Positions 1-5,830 of a stretch of 6,362 nucleotides of DNA are shown in pieces (within the stretch, counting starts at the first letter, position 1; each line of letters starts with the position of its first letter). The notes under the pieces are model-generated. The model ran no database searches. It was not told the DNA's origin and saw nothing but the letters and a program-made list of their open reading frames with translations. The stretch covers positions 1,330 to 7,691 of the forward strand of contig VSMX01000028.1 of the NCBI GenBank assembly GCA_009773975.1, given 5' to 3'. This stretch comes from Desulfovibrio sp. (lineage in GTDB: Bacteria > Desulfobacterota > Desulfovibrionia > Desulfovibrionales > Desulfovibrionaceae). Both the position numbers and the translations under genes were made by a program.

Positions 1-275
1 CCGGCGATCTGGAATTGATGTTTGGCTCCAGCGCGGAATTTCCCACCCGCACGGAATACGTTATCGGCAGGCGCGACCAGCGTTTCAGGGAAAGAATGCG
101 CCCCTACCTTGAAGAAGGGCGCGCCGCTGTCTTTGTGGGCACGGCCCATCTGATCAATTTAAGGAAGATGCTGGTTGAGGATGGTTTCAGCGTGCGCCAG
201 CAGCCTTTTGGCATTTTACCGCGCCTTCGGCTCGGTTACCGGAACATTACCGGCAAGGGAGACGTAAAATGGTAG
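1..275 (+). CDS. TraB/GumN/PrgY (Tiki) family protein, C-terminal fragment
   Basis: The frame is open from position 3 and runs to a TAG at 273-275, so the gene begins before the window; about 90 residues are visible. The fragment has the pattern of the C-terminal part of TraB/GumN/PrgY proteins. A charged helix (RDQRFRERM, followed by a short acidic stretch) leads into a hydrophobic strand AVFVGTAHL, which contains the GxxH motif (codons 138-149), and then a short helix and the EDGFSV strand. The superfamily, which includes Tiki metalloproteases, uses two GxxH motifs and a glutamate; only the second GxxH is in view. The substrate is unknown in most bacterial members. The last residues (LRLGYRNITGKGDVKW) are basic and poorly conserved in style. 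The stop codon lies inside the start of the next gene, indicating co-transcription and probably translational coupling. The family call is by motif reading only. Confidence 0.72.
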   Translation, partial: GDLELMFGSSAEFPTRTEYVIGRRDQRFRERMRPYLEEGRAAVFVGTAHLINLRKMLVEDGFSVRQQPFGILPRLRLGYRNITGKGDVKW

Positions 276-1114
276 ATAACCTGGCCCAGATAACAGCCTG
301 TGCGGTTACGCCCGATCAGATCCTCCCATACGTCAGTTCGGTTTCCGGCCTGAAAAGCGAGTTATGCCGCAATTTTGTCCTCCATCATGGAGAAGGCTAC
401 GGAGTCCTGATTGGCTATGCCAATGATGGGAGCGATACTTGCCAGGGTCTTGATGAAGCGGTTGCGGAAGCCCTGGCCCGCAAGGACATCAATCACTTGA
501 CCGTGATCGCGCCCAAAAAACCGGGCCTTGCGCCAGAAGACGCTGATGTCAAGCGGGACAGTTATTGGCTTCTGTCCCTGCCCTGCGCAGGCAAGGGGCA
601 GAAATTGCGCAATATGCTCAAGCGGGCCCGCAGGGAAGTTGAAATTGTTCAGGGCAGCGGCAGGAACAGCTGGACGAGTGAGCATGCCAGGCTTGCCGCA
701 GACCTTTGCCAAAAGAAAGGACCGGCCATTGAGCCGGGGACGAAATATATTTTTGAGCATCTGGATAGTTATTTGGAAAATGCCCCCGATGCCGTGCTGT
801 TTTCGGCCTTTAATGAAAATGGCAAGCTGGCTGGTTGCGCAATTGGGGATTATTCGGCCCTGAACACTGCTTTTTACATGTTTGCCTTTCGCGCGGAATA
901 TGCCCCGCCCGGGGTGGCGGATTTGCTGCTTGAAGCTGTGATAGCAGAAGCAGAAGGGCGCGGGCATGGCCTTGTCAATCTGGGGCTGGGTATTGATGGC
1001 GGCATAGAATTTTTCAAAAAGAAGTGGGGGGCCACCCCTGCCTTGCCTTGCGTTGAAACCGTCTGGGAGATCAGGCGAAAGCCCGTCAGCTGGCTTAAAA
1101 AGCTGTTTGGCTGA
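269..1114 (+). CDS. FemAB/GNAT-like acyltransferase of unknown substrate (281 aa)
   Basis: The ATG at 269 overlaps the upstream stop by 7 nt and has AAGGGA (255-260) at 8 nt spacing, so the start is well supported. The first 100 residues are a variable N-terminal part. From about residue 100 the protein resembles the GNAT-like fold of FemAB-type aminoacyl/acyl transferases. A basic helix KLRNMLKRARREVEI (about 103-117) recalls the KLR...RARR segment of that family. A strand DAVLFSAFNENGKLAGCAIGDYS (174-196) follows. Near the end, VNLGLGIDGGIEFFKKKWGATP (236-257) is the typical closing motif in which a Gly-rich loop precedes FFKxKWGA. There is no signal peptide or membrane segment, so it should be cytoplasmic. 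Relatives act on peptidoglycan precursors, lipids or protein N-termini, and nothing here chooses between these. It probably shares a transcript with the TraB-like gene. The fold call is reasonable; the substrate is unknown. Confidence 0.72.
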   Translation: MVDNLAQITACAVTPDQILPYVSSVSGLKSELCRNFVLHHGEGYGVLIGYANDGSDTCQGLDEAVAEALARKDINHLTVIAPKKPGLAPEDADVKRDSYWLLSLPCAGKGQKLRNMLKRARREVEIVQGSGRNSWTSEHARLAADLCQKKGPAIEPGTKYIFEHLDSYLENAPDAVLFSAFNENGKLAGCAIGDYSALNTAFYMFAFRAEYAPPGVADLLLEAVIAEAEGRGHGLVNLGLGIDGGIEFFKKKWGATPALPCVETVWEIRRKPVSWLKKLFG

Positions 1115-1126
1115 GCTTTTTGTTTT
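1097..1126 (+). terminator. Possible weak intrinsic terminator after the acyltransferase gene
   Basis: An 8-bp inverted repeat, AAAAAGCT (1097-1104) and AGCTTTTT (1114-1121), flanks a 9-nt loop and runs into the T-rich stretch TTTTTGTTTT (1117-1126). The stem contains only two G-C pairs and its 5' arm lies inside the last codons of the upstream gene, so it is a weak terminator at best. It would separate the TraB/acyltransferase unit from the radical SAM gene, but readthrough is likely. Confidence 0.4.
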
Positions 1127-1153
1127 GACACGTTTTGATTGAAGTTTTTTATT
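1125..1153 (+). promoter_or_regulatory. Candidate sigma-70-type promoter for the radical SAM gene
   Basis: A perfect -35 hexamer TTGACA lies at 1125-1130. A -10-like TTTATT sits 17 nt downstream at 1148-1153 (4 of 6 matches); TATTAA at 1150-1155 with 19-nt spacing is an alternative. Transcription would begin near 1160 and give a leader of about 90 nt before the start at 1248. The -35 overlaps the T-rich tail of the putative terminator. The -35 is convincing and the -10 is mediocre. Confidence 0.45.
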
Positions 1154-1234
1154 AAAGGAATGTCTCGCCAGCTGTGGGTGATGCGCCGAAATTCTACGCA
1201 AAAATCAGCTTTGTTTGGCATTAACAGTTTATGC

Positions 1235-1242
1235 AGGGGAAG
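1235..1242 (+). promoter_or_regulatory. Shine-Dalgarno that sets the radical SAM start
   Basis: AGGGGAAG ends 5 nt before the ATG at 1248. The in-frame TTG at 1215, which would give a longer protein, has no Shine-Dalgarno at a useful distance, so 1248 is preferred. Confidence 0.7.
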
Positions 1243-1247
1243 CAGCA

Positions 1248-2309
1248 ATGGGACGCGATGGCATTTCAAATAATGATCCGCTTGCAGACAAGAAATACAA
1301 GGGCCCGGGCATTTTCGAACAGCTCGGAGAAGACCTGCTCGGCCTGCGCAGGCCGCTGGACTGCATCCAGATCGAGGTAACATCCAACTGCACGGCCCAC
1401 TGCATCTATTGCCCCCACACAACCCTGGGCAAAAACTGGAAATCCCGGGATATGCCGCCAGAAGTCTTTGCCGCGCTCTGGCCAGTCCTGAGGCGATCAG
1501 CCCGCGCCCACTTGCAGGGCTGGGGCGAGCCGTTTCTGCATCCGCGCTTCTTCGACTTCGTCAAGTTCGCCCAAAAGGCCGGCTGTGCCGTTTCCACCAC
1601 TTCCTGCGGCCTGTACATGGATGAGGAAAACGCCAGCAAAACAGCGAACAGCGGCATGGACCTGATTGCCTTTTCCCTTGTAGGAACAGACCGGGCCAGC
1701 AACAATGCCAGGGCAGGCGCAGATTTTGAAAAGGTATGCGCAAGCATCAAAAACCTGGAAAGAGCCCTGAAGCAAACAGGCAAGCCAATGGAAATCCATC
1801 TGGCCTATCTTCTGCTTGCCGACAGGATCGAGGCCATAAAAAAATTGCCCGAACTTATGGACAGCCTTGATGTGGATATGGCCGTGATCAGCACCCTGGA
1901 TTACCTGGCCCTGCCAGAACAGGTGGAGTTGGCCTTTTACCCCGATGAGCAGGAAAAAATCGCCAGAACCAGAGAAGTACTGGAAGAAGTTGCAAGCCGC
2001 GCTGAGGCCCTGGGGCGAATGATTCATTTCTCCCTGCCATCACCCATGCAACAGAAATACAAGGGCGGCTGCAGGGAAAATATGGCAAAAACCCTGTATG
2101 TGGACGCAGACGGCGATATTTCCCCCTGCGTTTATCTCAATGTGCCCGGCAGCAAAATGGAGGAAAAAATCCGGGTGTTCGGAAACGCCCTGAAAGAGGA
2201 TCCACTCACAATATGGAAAAAAGAGGAATTTGCCGCATTCCGCAAAAAACTGCTTGACGGCCAACCCGATATAGCCTGTCTGGGCTGCCCCAAACGGCAT
2301 GAAGCCTGA
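1248..2309 (+). CDS. Radical SAM enzyme with SPASM/twitch-like C-terminal cysteines (353 aa)
   Basis: The CX3CX2C signature (C48, C52, C55 in NCTAHCIYC) binds the 4Fe-4S cluster that cleaves S-adenosylmethionine. It is followed by QGWGEP (90-95), matching the SAM-binding GGE motif of the family. A partial TIM barrel fills residues 40-230. The C-terminal part carries four more cysteines (C275 in GGC, C294 in SPC, C344 and C347 in CLGC), spaced as in a reduced SPASM or twitch domain that would hold an auxiliary cluster; full SPASM domains have about seven. The segment LYVDADGDISPCVY is the usual strand-turn-strand of such domains. SPASM enzymes modify peptides or proteins or mature metalloenzymes, but the substrate here cannot be read from the sequence. 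It lies downstream of a FemAB-like gene on the same strand and converges on rel with an 8-nt gap. Family certain, function unknown. Confidence 0.88.
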   Translation: MGRDGISNNDPLADKKYKGPGIFEQLGEDLLGLRRPLDCIQIEVTSNCTAHCIYCPHTTLGKNWKSRDMPPEVFAALWPVLRRSARAHLQGWGEPFLHPRFFDFVKFAQKAGCAVSTTSCGLYMDEENASKTANSGMDLIAFSLVGTDRASNNARAGADFEKVCASIKNLERALKQTGKPMEIHLAYLLLADRIEAIKKLPELMDSLDVDMAVISTLDYLALPEQVELAFYPDEQEKIARTREVLEEVASRAEALGRMIHFSLPSPMQQKYKGGCRENMAKTLYVDADGDISPCVYLNVPGSKMEEKIRVFGNALKEDPLTIWKKEEFAAFRKKLLDGQPDIACLGCPKRHEA

Positions 2310-2317
2310 AATCTTAG

Positions 2318-4483
2318 TTATTCCTGATTATCTTCCGAAGCGCGCACAACCTCGTAAATTGAGGGCACCGTGCGGATATTCTCGATCAGGGAATATAGCT
2401 GGCTGGCGTTATCGACTTCTACCGTGAGCTTGATTTTTGCCTTGCCGTCAACATGGGTATTCATTGTAAGGTGGGTTATATTGACCTCGTGCCTGGCGAA
2501 AATTTCCGTAACATGGGCAAGTACGCCGTGGATATTTTGGGCAATGATGAAAATTCCCGCTTCGTAGGGCTTGTTCTCCCCATTTTCCCAATGCACGGAA
2601 ATAAGTCTTTCCGGCTCCATGTTTGCCACATTGGGGCAATCGGCCCGGTGCACGGTTATGCCAAGCCCCCTGCTTATGTAGCCGATAATGGGGTCGCCGG
2701 GAACTGGATTGCAGCATTTGGCAAAGCGCATCAAAACGCCGTCCACGCCCGAAATGCCAACCCCTTCGGATTTGCGGGCCGCTTCCTTTTGCGTCTCCTT
2801 GACCGAGGGCGTTTCCGCCACATTCCGGTAAAGCATTTCGGGATGCAAGACCGCATAGAGCTTGTTCAAGACCTTGCGCGGCGTTGTGTGCGCGTAACCC
2901 ACGGAGGAGATCAGGTCATCCAGGCTATCAAAATTCATGTCCTCGGCAACCAGGCTCAAATGGCCTTCCTTGATTGCCTTCGAAACATTCAAATTGACCT
3001 TGCGTCCCTCTTTTTCGAGCATTTCCCGCCCAAGGTTGATGGCATGAACCCTTTCCTCGGTTCTGAGATAGCGTTGGATGCGGCTTCTGGCCCGGGCTGT
3101 CTTGACCATTTTGAGCCAGTCGCGATTGGGATTGCGCGCCGGGTCGGTAACGATTTCGACAATATCGCCGTTTTTCAGCTCGGTGCCCAGGGGCATAAGG
3201 CGCCCATTGATCTTGGCGCCGGCGCAGTGCTGGCCAACCTTGGTGTGAATCAGGAAAGCGAAGTCCAGCGGCGTAGCTCCTTCCGGCAGTTCCTTTACAT
3301 CGCCGGCCGGGGTATAGACGTAAACCTCGTCCTTGAACAGATCCATTTTCAGCGAGTGCATGAACTCGCGGGAATCGGTTTCCTCACCCTGTCTTTCAAA
3401 AATTTCCCTGAGCCAGGAAAACTGTTCGAGATCCTTGCTGTTGACCCTGCCGTTTTCCTTGTAAAGCCAGTGAGCGGCAACGCCGTGTTCGGCCTGGCGA
3501 TGCATGTCTTCCGTGCGAATCTGGATTTCGATGCGTTCGCCTTCCGGGCCGATGACCGTTGTATGCAGGCTTTGATAGCCGTTTGCCTTGGGCATGGAAA
3601 TGTAATCCTTGAAGCGCCCATAGACGGGGCGCCACAGGGAATGCACAAGGCCAAGAACGGCGTAGCAGTCCTTGATATCCTTCACAAGCACCCTGAAGGC
3701 CATGATGTCGTGCATTTCATCCAGGGTGAGAGACTGGGACTGCATTTTCTTGTAAATGCTGTATTTGTGCTTGATGCGCCCATAGACTTCGCCCGAAATG
3801 TTATTGGCCCTGATCAGGTCTTCCAGGCGGCTTACCACCTTGTCGATGATATGCTTTTCCACCACCTGGTGGGTATCGAGCCAGTGGTCGATCTGGTTAT
3901 AGATGTCGGGTCGCAAATACTTGAAGCTCAAATCCTCAAGGCGTCTTTTCAGCACATTCAGGCCCAGCCTGTTGGCAAGGGGCGCGTAAATATCCATGGT
4001 CTCCTGGGCTATGCGGCGCTGTTTGTGCGCTTTCTGAAAATCCAGGGTGCTCATGTTGTGCAGCCGGTCTGCCAGCTTGACCATGATGACCCGCATGTCG
4101 TGGCTCATGGCCAGGATCATTTTGCGGATATTCTCGGCCTGGGCTTCTTCCTTGTTCTCAAAGGGAATGAGGCTGATCTTGGTAACGCCGTCAACAATGT
4201 CGGCAACGTCTTCTCCAAAATATTCGTCTATATCCTCAATGGTGGCCCGGGTGTCTTCCACCGTGTCATGCAGGAGGCCGGCGGCAACCGTGGGCTCGTC
4301 AAAGCCCATTTCCGCCAGGGTATTGGCAACAGCCAGGGGATGGGAGAGATAGGGTTCGCCGGAAAGACGCGTCTGCCCTTCATGGGCTTTTGCGGCATAC
4401 ACATAGGCATGCTGGATAAGCTTTATATTCGCTTCCGGATTGTTTTCGCTTACCTTGTCCAGAATTTCCTGAATTCGGATCAT
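2318..4483 (-). CDS. rel: Bifunctional (p)ppGpp synthetase/hydrolase, RelA/SpoT family (721 aa)
   Basis: This enzyme makes (p)ppGpp from ATP and GTP/GDP and hydrolyses it, controlling the stringent response in the cytoplasm and at the ribosome. Numbering here is from the ATG at 4489; subtract 2 for the preferred start. The N-terminal HD hydrolase is intact: H50, H74-D75 with E78-D79 (HDTVED), and D141 in DRLHN. The synthetase domain (about 230-345) has GRIKHKYSIYKKM, D261, the RFKD motif (292-295) typical of bifunctional rather than RelA-only enzymes, YQSLHT, and E321 in EIQIRT. A TGS domain covers 387-448. The CC/zinc-finger region has C592, C593, H614 and C618, and an ACT domain (about 645-715) ends the protein. 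Length and domain order are normal, with nothing broken. The ATG at 4483 is preferred because AAGGA lies 6 nt from it but directly touches the ATG at 4489. As the only family copy seen it could be named rel, spoT or relA. Confidence 0.96.
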   Translation of the reverse strand: MIRIQEILDKVSENNPEANIKLIQHAYVYAAKAHEGQTRLSGEPYLSHPLAVANTLAEMGFDEPTVAAGLLHDTVEDTRATIEDIDEYFGEDVADIVDGVTKISLIPFENKEEAQAENIRKMILAMSHDMRVIMVKLADRLHNMSTLDFQKAHKQRRIAQETMDIYAPLANRLGLNVLKRRLEDLSFKYLRPDIYNQIDHWLDTHQVVEKHIIDKVVSRLEDLIRANNISGEVYGRIKHKYSIYKKMQSQSLTLDEMHDIMAFRVLVKDIKDCYAVLGLVHSLWRPVYGRFKDYISMPKANGYQSLHTTVIGPEGERIEIQIRTEDMHRQAEHGVAAHWLYKENGRVNSKDLEQFSWLREIFERQGEETDSREFMHSLKMDLFKDEVYVYTPAGDVKELPEGATPLDFAFLIHTKVGQHCAGAKINGRLMPLGTELKNGDIVEIVTDPARNPNRDWLKMVKTARARSRIQRYLRTEERVHAINLGREMLEKEGRKVNLNVSKAIKEGHLSLVAEDMNFDSLDDLISSVGYAHTTPRKVLNKLYAVLHPEMLYRNVAETPSVKETQKEAARKSEGVGISGVDGVLMRFAKCCNPVPGDPIIGYISRGLGITVHRADCPNVANMEPERLISVHWENGENKPYEAGIFIIAQNIHGVLAHVTEIFARHEVNITHLTMNTHVDGKAKIKLTVEVDNASQLYSLIENIRTVPSIYEVVRASEDNQE

Positions 4484-4489
4484 GACCAT

Positions 4490-4494
4490 TCCTT
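4490..4494 (-). promoter_or_regulatory. Shine-Dalgarno for rel, favouring the start at 4483
   Basis: On the minus strand AAGGA is followed at once by ATG GTC ATG. It has zero spacing to the first ATG (4489) and a normal 6 nt to the second (4483). The shorter protein, beginning MIRIQEILDKV, is therefore more likely. A second purine run (GGGGAGGA) lies about 14 nt or more upstream of the first ATG, too far to be the main site. Confidence 0.6.
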
Positions 4495-4549
4495 GAGTAG
4501 TGACATCCTCCCCTCACTATAGCATTTTACGCATTAGAATATCTCTTGA

Positions 4550-4583
4550 CGGCAAAGCAAGTTTGCCGCGAGGTATTCTCGCG
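4550..4583. repeat. Two adjoining short hairpins upstream of rel
   Basis: CGGCAAA (4550-4556) pairs with TTTGCCG (4562-4568) around a 5-nt loop. CGCGAG (4567-4572) pairs with CTCGCG (4578-4583) around another 5-nt loop. The two stems share two bases, so they would stack or compete if transcribed. GGCAAAG recurs at 4596-4602, just before the long palindrome. No T-tract follows, so a terminator is unlikely. Role unknown. Confidence 0.5.
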
Positions 4584-4607
4584 CGCTCCTCTGCAGGCAA
4601 AGTCGCG

Positions 4608-4646
4608 TTAGAGCATTTATGCAATTTCATTGCATAAATGCTCTAA
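4608..4646. repeat. Perfect 18-bp inverted repeat with 3-nt loop
   Basis: TTAGAGCATTTATGCAAT (4608-4625) is matched without error by its reverse complement at 4629-4646, separated only by TTC. No run of T follows on either strand, so a simple intrinsic terminator is unlikely. The right arm runs into the TAAAG box of a sigma-28-like promoter. It could be a dispersed palindromic repeat (REP/MITE-like), an operator, or a transcribed hairpin. The structure itself is certain; its role is open. Confidence 0.85.
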
Positions 4647-4669
4647 AGTGAGGGACTTCCTGCCGATAA
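4644..4669 (+). promoter_or_regulatory. Candidate sigma-28 (FliA) promoter
   Basis: TAAAGTGA (4644-4651) and a full GCCGATAA octamer (4662-4669) match the known sigma-28 consensus TAAAGTTT-N11-GCCGATAA, except for two bases of the -35 box and a spacer of 10 rather than 11 nt. Transcription would start near 4676 and run rightward. The nearest supported gene on that strand starts at 5146, leaving a leader of about 470 nt. The short spacer is the main weakness. Confidence 0.42.
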
Positions 4670-5134
4670 CGTTTATAGCTATCCAGGAGGGTTCCTGCTT
4701 CATTGAGACTGCCAAGAGGGATAATTTTGCCTGGTTTTCGCGTATTTTTTCCCAGTGGGGAATTTTACAGCCGGAACCAGCCGCCTGTTCCCCCAGGTCT
4801 CACTATATCTCCACAGGCTGACACGACATGCCCTGCCGCCCTGGATGAGATTAACAGGGTTGGAATGGATGTCAAGTTTTTTGAAATGAAAGCCTTGGGA
4901 GCCATTCATCCTCAAATGGAGAGGGCTTCTGGCACAATTTGATAAATCAACCGCCGGGATTGACGAATATTTTCCGCAAAATCAACTTTGTCAATTTTGT
5001 CCAAAGCCGGCAATAGCTTAATCCACTTGCCGCATTGAATTTTGCAAGGGAAAACCTTATTTGTTTGTTGTGGCCGGACAAGTTGAAGATCCTGCTGGCC
5101 AATCCACAATTTTTAAAGCAAATGCCAAATCATG

Positions 5135-5140
5135 AAGGAG
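5135..5140 (+). promoter_or_regulatory. Shine-Dalgarno that sets the exported-protein start
   Basis: AAGGAG ends 5 nt before the ATG at 5146. The frame stays open upstream, and earlier in-frame starts exist (ATT-region start at 5035, ATG at 5122), but only 5146 has a good site and puts a signal peptide at the N-terminus. Confidence 0.8.
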
Positions 5141-5145
5141 AATTC

Positions 5146-5751
5146 ATGCTGAAAAAAATAATCATCTGCCTGTTGTTCCTGGCTCTTGCCATGCCGGCCA
5201 TGGCGGACAATTCTTCCACAACATCGGCTTCCACAAACCAGGACAAAAATGAAGGCAAGGGCGGTGATACAGCTGACAAGGGAGAGGCGGAGACAAAAAC
5301 AGGGGGAAAAAGCGGCAAGGATGAAAATGCCGCGGAAGAAAAAAAGAACCCCAATGTTTTTGAATGCCAATATTATACAGTAACTCTTTCCCCTGGCTGG
5401 ACAGTTGTTACCCCGCCAACGGAAAATCAGGGAACGGTTACTTCTGTTTTCAAGTCCAACAGCGGCGGCGTTGCGGTAATGCTTGTTCTGGGAAAGCTGG
5501 GCGGAGCGGATGCGAAAACCATTGCGCAGATGTTTGCGGAACAATTCAGGGCCGGAAAACCGCCAGTTGCGAAAAACGGCCAATATACCTTTACATTTAT
5601 TCGCGATGACAAGCCATGTGAGGCCTTTATAACCAGCTATGACGACATTTTCATGGTGACGACAATTTCTGGAAACCGCAAGGAAGCCACGAATTTTATT
5701 AAAAATCAGGTCAAAAGCGAAGAATATTCAAAACTGCTGCCGCAATTATAA
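5146..5751 (+). CDS. Exported protein of unknown function (201 aa)
   Basis: The N-terminus MLKKIIICLLFLALAMPAMA is a classic Sec signal peptide: a lysine pair, a hydrophobic core, and an AMA site with likely cleavage after residue 20. There is no lipobox cysteine after it, so a soluble periplasmic protein is expected. Residues 21-68 are a low-complexity linker rich in Ser/Thr, then Gly/Lys/Glu/Asp, and probably disordered. The compact domain (about 70-201) has alternating strands and a helix: YYTVTLSPGWTVVTPP, then a hydrophobic strand GGVAVMLVLGKL, a helix AKTIAQMFAEQF, a strand pair YTFTFIRDDKPCEAFITSY, and a closing helix. C74 and C158 are the only cysteines of the mature protein and could form a disulfide. 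The strand-GW-strand opening faintly recalls PsbP/Mog1/DcrB-type folds, but this is a guess. It stands alone: rel is divergent and fabH converges. Confidence 0.85.
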   Translation: MLKKIIICLLFLALAMPAMADNSSTTSASTNQDKNEGKGGDTADKGEAETKTGGKSGKDENAAEEKKNPNVFECQYYTVTLSPGWTVVTPPTENQGTVTSVFKSNSGGVAVMLVLGKLGGADAKTIAQMFAEQFRAGKPPVAKNGQYTFTFIRDDKPCEAFITSYDDIFMVTTISGNRKEATNFIKNQVKSEEYSKLLPQL

Positions 5752-5765
5752 CAAACAGCCAAAGG

Positions 5766-5803
5766 CGAATGAAAATATCCATTTGCAATGGATATTTTCA
5801 TTC
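5766..5803. terminator. Strong hairpin between convergent genes, likely bidirectional terminator
   Basis: A 16-bp perfect inverted repeat, GAATGAAAATATCCAT (5767-5782) and its complement (5788-5803), can close one further pair to leave a 3-nt loop. It lies 15 nt after the exported-protein stop and 27 nt after the fabH stop, where both transcripts should end. The stem is A+T-rich and the flanks give only a short T-run on the plus strand (5810-5813), so it is not a textbook intrinsic terminator. Confidence 0.6.
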
Positions 5804-5830
5804 AAGAAATTTTATAATTGGGCAAAAGCC

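Larger units (their letters stand above)
4484..5145. other. Divergent intergenic region, 662 nt, no recognisable gene
   Basis: This gap separates rel (leftward) from the exported-protein gene (rightward). The left third (4545-4650) is rich in inverted repeats and is followed by a sigma-28-like promoter. The rest (4700-5145) is A+T-rich. Short open frames occur on both strands (for example 4703-4942 plus and 4912-5109 minus), but none shows a recognisable motif, and no tRNA or other RNA gene is evident. A TATAGT (-10-like) on the minus strand at 4516-4521 could serve rel but lacks a fair -35. A minus-strand TTGACA (4989-4994) with AATATT (4966-4971) at 17-nt spacing also exists but points at no gene. 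Part of the region may be a degraded gene or encode a small RNA. Confidence 0.6.

Noticed and set aside
362..1201. 279-codon minus-strand frame opposite the acyltransferase gene
   Set aside because: The plus-strand gene has a good ribosome site, stop/start overlap with its neighbour and family motifs; the minus frame has none of these.
1215..1247. Upstream TTG start for the radical SAM gene
   Set aside because: It has no Shine-Dalgarno, whereas the ATG at 1248 has AGGGGAAG at 5 nt spacing, and the extra 11 residues add nothing to the fold.
2453..4522. Long open frame of 689 codons on the plus strand opposite rel
   Set aside because: It is the mirror of the complete, motif-rich rel gene, and its translation shows no domain. 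Long antisense frames are common opposite codon-biased genes.
4703..4942. 79-codon plus-strand frame beginning at TTG in the rel upstream region
   Set aside because: It follows a good Shine-Dalgarno but at 12-nt spacing, starts with TTG and has no recognisable motif. It is discussed as a finding but not called as a gene.
4930..4944. Sigma-54-like TGGCAC followed by N5
   Set aside because: The -12 element lacks the required GC (GATA is present instead of TTGC).
4912..5109. 65-codon minus-strand frame with an upstream TTGACA
   Set aside because: The TTGACA/AATATT pair lies inside this frame rather than before it, and the translation resembles nothing known to me.
5035..5145. N-terminal extension of the exported protein
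   Set aside because: It would bury the signal peptide behind 37 residues; the Shine-Dalgarno at 5135-5140 points to 5146.
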